A DNA stretch of 37,478 nucleotides, from assembly GCA_040757835.1 (NCBI GenBank), contig JBFLWJ010000027.1, positions 1 to 37,478 on the forward strand, written 5' to 3'. The number at the start of each line of letters is the position of its first letter. The stretch's first letter is position 1. The translations under genes were made by a program, and so were the position numbers. Source of the stretch: Actinomycetota bacterium. Lineage in GTDB: Bacteria; Actinomycetota; Geothermincolia; Geothermincolales; RBG-13-55-18. The notes below the pieces were generated by a model that was given only the letters and a program-made list of their open reading frames with translations, searched no databases and was not told the DNA's origin. This document shows, one piece after another, positions 7,669-15,300 of the stretch.

Positions 7669-8982
7669 ATGACCGAGGATTTCGTTCCGCGCGGGGAAAG
7701 CGCGGTATATGAGACGCTGGAGCTGCCCCGCCGTTCCCTGAAGGCGCTGGCGGGGATGGAGGACCTGGGCGCAGGCCCCCTCTCCCCCCTGGGGCGCATG
7801 ACCGCCCCGCCGGGAGCGGCCGACGCGGATGCGCTCATCTCCGCCTGGGAGAAGCTGGAAGGCGCATGGAGCTGGGCCGTCCCTGCCCTCCTCGACCCCC
7901 ATCGCACCATCGCCCTGGTGATGGGCGACGGCAATGCCGGCGTGGTGGGGCAGTACCTCTTTCCCGACGCCGATGCCTGGGGACCCGGCTTCCACATGAG
8001 CGTGGGGGAAAACGCACTGACCCTCACCGGCCCCCTTGGCCTATGGCTGCTGGAAGTCGGCCTCTATTCCCGCCTGGCCCTGGAAGACGTGGCGGAGGTC
8101 GATCCCTTCCGCGTGGATCTCTCCGCCGACCACTTCTGGACGCTCATGGCCTGCCTTGACGCCTACCGTGCGGCGACCCTAGTACGCCGCATCCGGAGGA
8201 TCGGGGGAGGACCGTCCGGCGTACGATCCGAGGACGTCGCCAGGCTCTGGTCGGACGGCGTCTCCCTGGTCGACCCCGGCTGGGCGGTATCCCTCTTCTC
8301 CATCCTCGTCCCCGAACTCGTCCCGCAGGATCTGGCCGAGAAGATACCTCACCTGCTGGCGGAGATGTCACGGCTGGGTCACCTGCGGGAGGTGGTCGGC
8401 CCGGACGGGGGAGGCGCGCTGTATGCACTCCCAGAGGCGTTGAGCCCTCTTCTCTGGGGTCCTACCACGGCCATCAACTTCGGCCTGGTAACGCAGAGCC
8501 TCGTGGAGCCGGCGGCGGTGGAGTTCACTGCGCTGGGGGGATGGCGCACCCCAGGCGGCGTCTGGCTGGCCGATCTGAGCGAGATAGAGAGCGAGGGGGT
8601 AAGGCTCCTCCTCGCCGGGCCCTTGCTGGCGAGCGATATCATCGACGGGGTGCTGGGGGACGACTCCCTCGCTGCCGCCTGGGACAGATTCGCCATGGAC
8701 ACTCCCTATACGCGGGATGACATGGTTTCTCGATTGCGCGCCATGCCCGAGGGCGAAGAGTCTGTCAAGGCAGACGCTGAGATCGTATCGGAGGCCAAGA
8801 CGCCCGCTTCCCGCTCTTTCTGCACCGCCTGCGGCAACCCCATTGAGGAGGGGCTGGCCTTCTGCAACAAGTGCGGTAAAAGGGTGGGGGGGACCGCTAC
8901 AAGCCAGGTTACCTGCACCGCCTGCGGCAATCCCATTGAGGAGGGGCTGGCCTTCTGTAACAAGTGTGGCAAAAGGGTGTGA
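7669..8982 (+). CDS. Protein of unknown function with two C-terminal zinc ribbons
   Basis: This 437-aa protein starts at ATG 7669 behind AAAGGGAAG; the GTG at 7648 has poorer support. The first about 370 residues are acidic, with helices and strands (DPHRTIALVMGDGN, then FHMSVGENALTLTGPLG), and I do not recognise the fold. The C-terminus carries two nearly identical zinc ribbons, each with C-x2-C (CTACG) and C-x2-C (CNKCG) knuckles 12 residues apart, joined by GGTATSQVT. It starts 25 nt after the secreted protein's stop, in the same operon. A cytoplasmic immunity, chaperone or scaffold role for that protein is possible but unproven. Confidence 0.55.
   Translation: MTEDFVPRGESAVYETLELPRRSLKALAGMEDLGAGPLSPLGRMTAPPGAADADALISAWEKLEGAWSWAVPALLDPHRTIALVMGDGNAGVVGQYLFPDADAWGPGFHMSVGENALTLTGPLGLWLLEVGLYSRLALEDVAEVDPFRVDLSADHFWTLMACLDAYRAATLVRRIRRIGGGPSGVRSEDVARLWSDGVSLVDPGWAVSLFSILVPELVPQDLAEKIPHLLAEMSRLGHLREVVGPDGGGALYALPEALSPLLWGPTTAINFGLVTQSLVEPAAVEFTALGGWRTPGGVWLADLSEIESEGVRLLLAGPLLASDIIDGVLGDDSLAAAWDRFAMDTPYTRDDMVSRLRAMPEGEESVKADAEIVSEAKTPASRSFCTACGNPIEEGLAFCNKCGKRVGGTATSQVTCTACGNPIEEGLAFCNKCGKRV
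8821..8979 (+). repeat. Tandem duplication of a 66-bp zinc-ribbon unit
   Basis: Two 66-bp units (8821-8886 and 8914-8979) separated by 27 bp encode the same 22-residue zinc ribbon. They differ only at synonymous third positions (aac/aat, tgc/tgt, ggt/ggc), so both copies appear to be kept under selection at the protein level. Confidence 0.85.
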
Positions 8983-9079
8983 GCCATTAAGGTGATAGAC
9001 GATCTCTATAGCAATAATCCATTGAACAACAGATTGCAGTCGGGTAGGAGTCGGGATCGCGACCGAAGGAGAAGGGAAG

Positions 9080-10339
9080 ATGTATTGCAGGGAATGTGGG
9101 AAGGAAATAGCCGACGTTAGTGATTTCTGCGGTCTCTGTGGGGCTGATTTGCGCGGATCGGAACAAGCGGCGGGACAGCCGCCGGCTCCTCCCGGACCTC
9201 AAGTCTACACATCGTCCCCCCGGTCTGCGGAGGCTCCTCCGGAAGAATCCGGCGACTATGCTCAGCCACCCAAGAAATCCACCTTGCCCTGGATCCTGGG
9301 AGGTATCGGGGTTCTGGCGGTCATAGCCATCGTCCTGGTACTCGTCTTCGTGGTCTTCAGGGGCGACACCACCAGCGACACCTCCGGCCCAGAGCAGGTG
9401 GTAGGCGATTTCTATACGGCGCTCGAGAAGGGTGACGTGGACATGTTGATCGCCGCCATGGAGCCCTCGTTCCGTTCTGAGCTCGAGGAAACCCTGGGCA
9501 AGGAATACGACCGGTACCTGGAGGACTATTTCTTCGCGTACTTCCCGGAGGATATGCAGGTCGATATCAGGAAGATAGAGACCAAGATCGATGGAGACAC
9601 CGCGACGGTCACGGTCACGGACGCCACGGTGACCTACACCGACGAGAACGGGGAAATGGTGAGCGAAGAGGCATCAGAAGGGGAGTCGGATTCGCTGCAA
9701 CTGGTGAAGGTGGATGGGAGATGGTACCTCGCCGGCGACTATCTGAAGGAGTCGGGATTCGATCCTGAAGAGCTCGCGGCCCTCTCGGATGCGGGGGACA
9801 TATTGGACGACGGCACCGGATTAGAGGATGGCACCGAGACCGAAGGTGGTGACCAAGCCGACCTGGCGGAGGTCGAGGAGGCCATGCGTGAATACGCGTA
9901 CGCTAACCTGCCGGACGAGTATGAACTGGCGATAATCGGCCTGTCTATAAAGGGCAAAGAGGCGGTCGGCTACGCTCATTTCGTCAACCAGGAGCTCGAT
10001 GATGTCTGGATCATCATGAAGGAGGGCTCCAGCGGATGGTATGGGGTGGACTGGGCCACCGACCTCAAGCTGCCCGCCTGGTACAGGACGGAAGAGGTGG
10101 ATGTGGAGGAGGCCATGATCGCCTACACGAGAAAGAACGCTGTGGAAGAGCTGGAGTTCGAGATAGACGGCCTGATGATCAGGGGAAACGAAGCGTGTGC
10201 AATAGCCATCCCCCTCAACATAGATACGGATGCACCGCTGATAATCATGAGGAAGAGCCCCGACGGGTGGTATGGTGTGGACATAGGTACCGGGGGCGAG
10301 ATACCTGCCTGGTACGAGCCCTACCTCTTGGACATCTGA
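9080..10339 (+). CDS. Zinc-ribbon membrane protein with extracytoplasmic NTF2-like region
   Basis: The 419-aa protein starts at ATG 9080 behind AAGGAGAAGGG. Residues 1-25 form a zinc ribbon (CRECG, then CGLCG). A proline-rich linker follows, then one transmembrane helix (about residues 72-94, WILGGIGVLAVIAIVLVLVF). An outside domain from about 105 to 230 begins PEQVVGDFYTALEKGDVDML and ends VKVDGRWYLAGDY, the pattern of DUF4878/NTF2-like lipoprotein and sporulation-associated domains. After an acidic linker come two internal repeats, each with an EEAM.AY start and a GWYGVD core followed by PAWY, suggesting a duplicated module. It closes the block before att unit 2. Confidence 0.6.
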   Translation: MYCRECGKEIADVSDFCGLCGADLRGSEQAAGQPPAPPGPQVYTSSPRSAEAPPEESGDYAQPPKKSTLPWILGGIGVLAVIAIVLVLVFVVFRGDTTSDTSGPEQVVGDFYTALEKGDVDMLIAAMEPSFRSELEETLGKEYDRYLEDYFFAYFPEDMQVDIRKIETKIDGDTATVTVTDATVTYTDENGEMVSEEASEGESDSLQLVKVDGRWYLAGDYLKESGFDPEELAALSDAGDILDDGTGLEDGTETEGGDQADLAEVEEAMREYAYANLPDEYELAIIGLSIKGKEAVGYAHFVNQELDDVWIIMKEGSSGWYGVDWATDLKLPAWYRTEEVDVEEAMIAYTRKNAVEELEFEIDGLMIRGNEACAIAIPLNIDTDAPLIIMRKSPDGWYGVDIGTGGEIPAWYEPYLLDI

Positions 10340-10469
10340 GTGAAGAAGTGGGGTCATGCCTAGAGTATCGAGCATCTCACCATATTTAGGTAAATCAACT
10401 ATCAGCTCACTTTTCCCCATTCTGTTTTCTACTCGACGACATTCCGGTCAACAAATAGTCAATATAGCT

Positions 10470-10582
10470 GAGCGCAACCGAGGAAAACCGAGAGCAACTG
10501 AGAACAACTGGAATCTGCAGAAACCGCAGCATAAATGCAACTCAGAGCAACTGTTAGCAACCGTCGAAAACCGAGAGCAACC
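10470..10582 (+). promoter_or_regulatory. Two tetrads of 10-bp direct repeats (putative integrase arm sites), copy 2
   Basis: Decamers begin at 10470, 10480, 10490 and 10500 (gagcgcaacc, gaggaaaacc, gagagcaact, gagaacaact) and, after exactly 33 bp, at 10543, 10553, 10563 and 10573 (cagagcaact, gttagcaacc, gtcgaaaacc, gagagcaacc). The array is 113 bp, identical in length to copies 1 and 3, and again ends 7 bp from the tRNA fragment. Confidence 0.6.
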
Positions 10583-10589
10583 GTATTTT

Positions 10590-10647
10590 CCGGACTGTAA
10601 ATCCGTTGGCACAGCCTACGGAGGTTCAAATCCTCCCTCCCCCACCA
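10590..10647 (+). other. 3' fragment of tRNA-Tyr, att core copy 2
   Basis: It has the same 58-nt tRNA-Tyr 3' segment with anticodon loop ctGTAaa and terminal CCA. The outermost anticodon-stem pair is mismatched (c against t), and no 5' half precedes it, so it is not a working tRNA gene. Confidence 0.8.
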
Positions 10648-10660
10648 GGATTAAAAAAGC

Positions 10661-10686
10661 AGGCCAGGGGATTGTATCCTTGGCCT
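10661..10686 (+). terminator. Terminator-like hairpin after tRNA-Tyr fragment, copy 2
   Basis: The stem AGGCCAGGGG pairs with TCCTTGGCCT (minor G-U and bulge) and is followed by GGTTTCTTATT. The T-tract is weaker than in copy 1. Confidence 0.5.
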
Positions 10687-10984
10687 GGTTTCTTATTCCA
10701 GGAAGCAAATAAAGTGGGCAACGGACTATCCATCCGTCGCGGTTCAACCCGATACTCCAACTAAAAGACTTGCTAAACCGGCAATAATTGCCTGGAGATA
10801 GAGCCACATCATGGGAAGGAACGTATTATGCTTTCTTCATCCAAATGCCGAGCGCCGATCCTTAAACCATGAATAACCACGAAAAAGCCGCATTTGCAGA
10901 TCATCTGGAGGGGAGAAGGGTAGCGTGCCCAAAGCACTATCAATAAATGGTCAACATGCTTGTACACGGTGTTGGTACCGTTTT

Positions 10985-11353
10985 TCAATCCATAGTGCTA
11001 CCAAGTGATCTCTGACGAATACTGTCCCTTTCGATAACCGTGAACTTGCCTGACAAGGTTATTATCTTCTCCTTCAGGATCTCTAGTAGCATCGTTCCAG
11101 CTTCATCCGGCGAAATGGGAGTAAAACGAAAATAGACGACCCCGGGGACATCTCTTGCCTTATGACGGAAAATCAATTCCCCATAATCACGATCAAATGT
11201 CAACACTATGCGGTTAGTAGTGATTGCCTGCTCAATGACCTGGCGGTCCGAAGCGCCAGGTATTTCGTCGGCGACACAGATGACATCGTGACCACCTTCA
11301 GCAAGTAACTTGGTTGTGGACAGGGGAATATTCTCGTTGGCCAGGAAATCCAT
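10985..11353 (-). CDS. DUF5615 PIN-like toxin
   Basis: The 122-aa protein opens MDFLANENIPLSTTKLLAEG, with the conserved D-x-N-E of DUF5615 (Mut7-C/PIN-like) proteins in place of the usual first PIN aspartate. It continues with GASDRQVIEQA and FDRDYGEL, the remaining acidic active-site motifs. These proteins are predicted RNases paired with DUF433 antitoxins. Its ATG overlaps the TGA of the upstream antitoxin by one base (TGATG), so the two are translationally coupled. It ends 15 bp outside att unit 2, so the pair is the first cargo after that unit. Confidence 0.75.
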   Translation of the reverse strand: MDFLANENIPLSTTKLLAEGGHDVICVADEIPGASDRQVIEQAITTNRIVLTFDRDYGELIFRHKARDVPGVVYFRFTPISPDEAGTMLLEILKEKIITLSGKFTVIERDSIRQRSLGSTMD

Positions 11354-11598
11354 CAGATCGCTTTGGAGTCCAGGGGATAAAGGGATTCTTCACGCATGCA
11401 CTCGGTCGCGAAGGCGAAAATGGCTCGGATATCCTCACCGGTTAGGTTGGGATATTCTTCAAGCACCTGGTTTTCCGTCCATCCTTCGGCGAAAAGACCC
11501 AGGATGAACTCTACAGAAAGCCGGGTCCCTTTTACTATAGGTTTGCCTAGCAATACCTCTGGATCGGAAGTTATGGCCTTTCTCCAGTTGATGTCCAT
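11353..11598 (-). CDS. DUF433 antitoxin
   Basis: This 81-aa protein starts at ATG 11598, chosen for the AAGGAGA seven bases upstream; a longer in-frame extension has no such site. It carries DPEVLLGKPIVKGTRLSVEF, LFAEGWTENQVLEEYPNLT and DIRAIFAFA, the full DUF433 helix-turn-helix signature. It should bind DNA and neutralise the DUF5615 toxin encoded just downstream. The order (antitoxin first, 1-nt overlap) is standard for the family. Confidence 0.8.
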   Translation of the reverse strand: MDINWRKAITSDPEVLLGKPIVKGTRLSVEFILGLFAEGWTENQVLEEYPNLTGEDIRAIFAFATECMREESLYPLDSKAI

Positions 11599-11760
11599 CT
11601 CTGTCTCCTTTCTGACAATTATAGCGTACCACAATAGAGGGCAAACCCCGAAAATGGATTGAGATACCTCCATTTGCGGATTATTCGAACCTAAGTGACG
11701 TTCCCCCTCATTATAATAAGTAACAGGCAGATATAAGACCGCTGGAGAATATGGATTGAG

Positions 11761-12336
11761 ATGAAGAGGAACACCTGGTTCACATCCGATACGCATTTTA
11801 ACCATAAGAACATCATCAGCTACGCCCAGCGCCCTTTCGAATCAGTTGAGGAGATGAACGAGGTATTGATCGAGCGTTGGAACGCATTGGTCAGAGATGA
11901 GGATACTGTCTATCACCTCGGCGATTTCTCTTTCGGGGGGCCAGAGAGCATCCTGCGCGTCCTGCAGAGGCTCAAGGGCAGGATATATCTCTGCATGGGT
12001 TCTCATGATAGGCAACTGTACAAGGTGGGGAATAGGGGCGATGTGTGCTCACTGCTGGCTGGCATGGAAGAATCATATATTATTAACGTCCATGTGGAGG
12101 AGATCGCAACGAAGGTATTCCTATCGCACTACTGCCATAAAGTCTGGCCTTTCAGCCATTATGGATCGTGGCACCTTTTCGGACATTCGCACGGAAAGCT
12201 GGATGCGTATGAGGCTGAAGAGGGGAAGTTGCTGGACGTAGGGGTGGACTCTCATGACTTCTATCCATGGAGCCTGGAGGAAGTGGCGGGAGTGATGAAA
12301 ACAAGGCCGGTCAACTTCAACCAAATATCCGTATAA
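11761..12336 (+). CDS. Calcineurin-like metallophosphoesterase
   Basis: The 191-aa protein shows the whole metallophosphoesterase set in order: SDTHFNH (D-x-H), YHLGDFSFGG (GD), MGSHDRQ (in place of GNHD, Ser for Gly-Asn spacing), a LSHYCHK histidine and HLFGHSHGK (GHxH). It belongs with the compact YfcE-like or phage-type phosphoesterases, whose substrates can be phosphodiesters or nucleotides. It is transcribed divergently from the DUF433/DUF5615 pair with a 162-bp gap. The replacement of the usual GNHD asparagine by serine (GSHD) may change metal binding or activity. Its role in this island is unknown. Confidence 0.75.
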   Translation: MKRNTWFTSDTHFNHKNIISYAQRPFESVEEMNEVLIERWNALVRDEDTVYHLGDFSFGGPESILRVLQRLKGRIYLCMGSHDRQLYKVGNRGDVCSLLAGMEESYIINVHVEEIATKVFLSHYCHKVWPFSHYGSWHLFGHSHGKLDAYEAEEGKLLDVGVDSHDFYPWSLEEVAGVMKTRPVNFNQISV

Positions 12337-12506
12337 GGCAGCATGTTGGATCACGACTGAATGTCAAGCACTGGGGCATTCCTCGAGCCGGCACCGGCAT
12401 GGTCTGGCCGATGCGGACAACACAGAGAGCCGTCATTTGCTTATGGTATGTTTAGACCGATGATTTTTTGTTAAGCATATAGTAGCCAGACAGGCGGTGG
12501 TCTGCA

Positions 12507-14165
12507 GTGACCAGGAGAATTAATATCCCCGATCCCCAGGAACTGCTCCGCCACATAGCGGGCATGTACCAGAGCACTACGCGGGTGATCATGGAATATA
12601 TCGACAACTCACTGGATGACGCAGAGACCTGCTATGAGGAGAAGGGAGCCTATCCCTATCTCATCGAGATAACCGTGGATATCGATAACAAGAAGCGCGA
12701 GGTGTCCATCACCGACAACTGCCGCGGGATGAACCGGGAAAAGCTCGTGCGCGTGGTGGAATACGTGGGAAGCTCCGATAAGAAGGCCCAGCCGTGGACC
12801 AACGGCCAGTTCGGATTCGGCGTGCACGCTTTTCGCGCTTGCTGCAAGAAGCTGGAGATCATCACCAAATCGCTGGATGACGATCCCTGGAGGATGCTCA
12901 TCGACCGAGACACCAACGAGATCCCCGATGAGGAAGCGCTTCCAGTGCGCGCCTTCCCCTTCCCTTCAGGCACCATAATCAAGCTTGGAAAGTTCGATGG
13001 TGGCTGGTGGAGGGAGGTGAATCCCCAGGAACTGGTCAACGAGATAGAGCAGCACTTCAATCACCTACTGCGGCGCGAGAAGCTGAACATCCAGGTGGTG
13101 GAGGGGAAAAGGGTCTATATCTGCAAGCCATATGACATCGGCATATTCAACGGCAGCGATTTCGAATATGTTATCGAAAGGGTTAGCGACGGCAAGCAAG
13201 GCTTGGATATAATCCTTCCCCATCCTATAGAAATAAACCTCAAGGTCTGTGAGAACCCCGTACCCGATAAACCGCCTCTCTTCCTCAACACGGGAAGGCG
13301 CATCGAAGAGGCAGGCAAGATGAAATCCTATTACAATGTTTCTCCCTACAAAGGGAAGGTCTGGGCCCACCCCCATCTCATCGGGTATATCGAGATGAAT
13401 GGGAACCTCGAGCCCACCCTGGATCGCTCGGACTTCAAGCGTACGAAGAAACGCAAGGCCATTTATGAAGGAATAGCCCAGGTTGAAGAAGAGATACACT
13501 CCGCCTTGAGTAAGATTGTACAGTCCACCAATGCGGAGAGCCTGGGACGCCTGGGCAGCCTTCTCACCCGGCTCCTGGAGCAGATCGCCAGGGAAGACCG
13601 CATGACCCTGAGGGAGATCTTCGCCTCGGGGGGTGATGTCGTCCTGGCAGAGACGCCGGACTCGGACCTGGAGCTGGCAAATCCGGGAACGGGAGACGGT
13701 AAAGCGGGCCAGGAGGCGGGGGAGCCGGGGGGTGAGAAAACGAGCGTGCAAGAGGGAGATGGCGATCTCTCCGGCCGCCGGCGCCGCGGCAGCGGTTTCG
13801 TGGTGCGCTTCGACGACACCGCACTCGATGCGCTCATCCAGGAGGATGGGGCCATCCCCAGGGCCAGCTTGGTCGAGGATACCATCAATATATATGTAAA
13901 CCATCCAGACTTCATGGACAGGACGTCCCGGGCAAGACACGGCAGGATGAAGCTCTCGGACCGGCTCGCTTCATACGTCGCGGCGATCATCGCCACATAC
14001 TACAAAGACACTTACTACAGTAAATACAACCTCCAGCCCGAGATAAAGAGACTGGTGGGAAGCCGCACCGCCATGTTCGACGATTTCCTCTCCTTCACCT
14101 GCCGGCTCGAGCAGATGCTGCAGGGATATGTGGGCAGCGACCTCGAGAAGATCGCGGAGGTATGA
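12507..14165 (+). CDS. MORC/MutL-like GHKL ATPase
   Basis: This 552-aa protein shows a clear GHKL ATP-binding fold: EYIDNSLDDAE (N box, about residue 30), ITDNCRGMNRE (about 71-81, a modified DxGxG) and NGQFGFGVHAFRACC (about 97-111, lid glycines). An S5-like transducer follows, ending PTLDRSDFKRTKKRKA with the basic residues typical of MORC, Hsp90 and MutL. A low-complexity Gly/Glu linker (about 390-425) leads to a C-terminal domain of about 120 residues that I do not recognise. The start is GTG 12507 with only a weak GGTGG upstream. It overlaps the next gene by 4 nt. Bacterial MORC-like ATPases occur in restriction or defence loci (Iyer, Abhiman and Aravind), which fits the island context. 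Confidence 0.7.
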   Translation: MTRRINIPDPQELLRHIAGMYQSTTRVIMEYIDNSLDDAETCYEEKGAYPYLIEITVDIDNKKREVSITDNCRGMNREKLVRVVEYVGSSDKKAQPWTNGQFGFGVHAFRACCKKLEIITKSLDDDPWRMLIDRDTNEIPDEEALPVRAFPFPSGTIIKLGKFDGGWWREVNPQELVNEIEQHFNHLLRREKLNIQVVEGKRVYICKPYDIGIFNGSDFEYVIERVSDGKQGLDIILPHPIEINLKVCENPVPDKPPLFLNTGRRIEEAGKMKSYYNVSPYKGKVWAHPHLIGYIEMNGNLEPTLDRSDFKRTKKRKAIYEGIAQVEEEIHSALSKIVQSTNAESLGRLGSLLTRLLEQIAREDRMTLREIFASGGDVVLAETPDSDLELANPGTGDGKAGQEAGEPGGEKTSVQEGDGDLSGRRRRGSGFVVRFDDTALDALIQEDGAIPRASLVEDTINIYVNHPDFMDRTSRARHGRMKLSDRLASYVAAIIATYYKDTYYSKYNLQPEIKRLVGSRTAMFDDFLSFTCRLEQMLQGYVGSDLEKIAEV

Positions 14166-15034
14166 GACGCATGTTCCTGTCCAAGCCCGTACCGGAAGAG
14201 CTCATCCGGCGACTGATCGAGGAGATAGCGCCGCTCAATAACCTTTACCGTCAAGCGGTGAAAGAGCATCAGCCTTGCTATGTTTCCCTCGGGTATCTCT
14301 GGGATATCGGGGATATCCTGCTGGAGGCGGGGGTGGACCAGATAACCCCGCTCGCCTCGGCCATCCATGCAAGGAGCTATATAACGGCTCAGATAGTGAT
14401 GTATTCCTTTAGAATACGTAGATATTTCCCTCAACGCGGAACCATTAAGCGGCGCTTCGGCAAGGTGACCTCATATGCCGCCTTCCGCGACGCTTTCCCC
14501 CTTCTGGAGAACGAGCGTTACCGTTTGAGCAGGGTTAAGGAGAGGGAGCTGGTGAAGTTGCTGAATTCCGGGAAGGAAAGCAGGGAGATCAGGCGAGAAA
14601 TAGCGTCTTTGAAGAAGGCCAGGGTGCCGGAGAGGAAGAAGCGCGATATGCGCCTGCACGAATTGGATTCTTTCGTGCAGGTGTTTGATGAACAATTCGG
14701 CGAATTGCAGGCATTGATGGAAAAAGGATCGAGGCAGGGCATAACTCGCTTCGCAAGGCGAATGGGGATAGAGGTGCTACTGTTCTGCAACCGCTTATGC
14801 CTCTCCCTGGCAGACGAGAGCTTCGCTCCACCGGAAGAAATGCCTCCGCTCGATGACATCGACCCACGCTGGAGCGTATTCATTAAGGGCATGTACGAGG
14901 TGACTTCCGGAGATAGGGTCGCCAGGAACCGGGCACGCCGCAGAATCAAGCCCATGCACTTCGTTACAATGGGAAGCTACATGGATATCTTGAGGGATGA
15001 GAGAAAAATCAAAGAGTATATCGGAAAACGTTGA
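14162..15034 (+). CDS. Helical partner protein of the GHKL ATPase, unknown family
   Basis: The 290-aa protein starts inside the stop of the ATPase gene (ATGA overlap), so the two are obligately co-translated. I do not recognise the family. It appears all-helical and strongly basic. An N-terminal part (VSLGYLWDIGDILLEAGVDQ) is followed by a central Lys/Arg/Glu-rich, probably coiled-coil region (about 125-165) and a C-terminal part with RRMGIEVLLFCNRLC and an Arg-rich stretch (ARNRARRRIKPMHF). The charge suggests nucleic-acid contact. No nuclease or methylase motif is visible. Its stop lies 26 bp before att unit 3, so the pair completes this cargo block. Confidence 0.5.
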   Translation: MRRMFLSKPVPEELIRRLIEEIAPLNNLYRQAVKEHQPCYVSLGYLWDIGDILLEAGVDQITPLASAIHARSYITAQIVMYSFRIRRYFPQRGTIKRRFGKVTSYAAFRDAFPLLENERYRLSRVKERELVKLLNSGKESREIRREIASLKKARVPERKKRDMRLHELDSFVQVFDEQFGELQALMEKGSRQGITRFARRMGIEVLLFCNRLCLSLADESFAPPEEMPPLDDIDPRWSVFIKGMYEVTSGDRVARNRARRRIKPMHFVTMGSYMDILRDERKIKEYIGKR

Positions 15035-15083
15035 AGATGGCCGTATTCTCATATGTTTCGGTCAACAAATGGTCAATATAGCT

Positions 15084-15196
15084 GAGCGCAAGTGAGGAAA
15101 ACCGAGAGCAACTGAGAACAACTGGATTCTAAGAAAACCGCAGGATATTTGTAACTCAGAACAACTCAGAGCAACTGAGATAAACTGAGAGAAACC
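15084..15196 (+). promoter_or_regulatory. Two tetrads of 10-bp direct repeats (putative integrase arm sites), copy 3
   Basis: This is the clearest copy. Decamers begin at 15084, 15094, 15104 and 15114 (gagcgcaagt, gaggaaaacc, gagagcaact, gagaacaact), and after 33 bp at 15157, 15167, 15177 and 15187 (cagaacaact, cagagcaact, gagataaact, gagagaaacc). The distance to the tRNA fragment is again 7 bp. Confidence 0.62.
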
Positions 15197-15203
15197 GCAT
15201 TTC

Positions 15204-15261
15204 CCGGACTGTAAATCCGTTGGCTCAGCCTACGGAGGTTCAAATCCTCCCTCCCCCACCA
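15204..15261 (+). other. 3' fragment of tRNA-Tyr, att core copy 3
   Basis: It is a 58-nt anticodon-arm-to-CCA segment like the other two, with one variable-arm change (ggctcagcc in place of ggcacagcc). The D-arm and 5' acceptor strand are missing. Confidence 0.8.
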
Positions 15262-15274
15262 GAAATAAAGAAGC

Positions 15275-15300
15275 AGGCCAGAGAACGGTTTCTCTGGCCT
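15275..15300 (+). terminator. Terminator-like hairpin after tRNA-Tyr fragment, copy 3
   Basis: The stem AGGCCAGAGAA pairs perfectly with TTCTCTGGCCT around a four-base loop, followed by GGTTGCCCTTT. It has the strongest stem of the three copies but a poor T-tract. Confidence 0.5.

Larger units (their letters stand above)
10447..10969. repeat. tRNA-Tyr att-like module, copy 2 (523 bp)
   Basis: The same order as copy 1 is present: boundary TCAACAAATAGTCAATATAG, decamer tetrads at 10470-10582, tRNA-Tyr 3' fragment at 10590-10647, terminator at 10661, second hairpin at 10721, and closing TCAATAAATGGTCAACATGC. Its length equals that of copy 1 although the bases differ at many positions, so the duplication is old but spacing is conserved. 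It fills most of the gene-free interval 10340-10984. Confidence 0.7.

Noticed and set aside
6404..7672. 422-aa frame overlapping the 838-aa protein
   Set aside because: It is rich in Gly, Arg, Gln and His in low-complexity order, a normal shadow of high-GC coding in another frame, and has no ribosome-binding site.
10356..10712. 118-aa frame across att unit 2
   Set aside because: It runs through the decamer repeats and the tRNA fragment, so it is an accidental frame in non-coding repeats.
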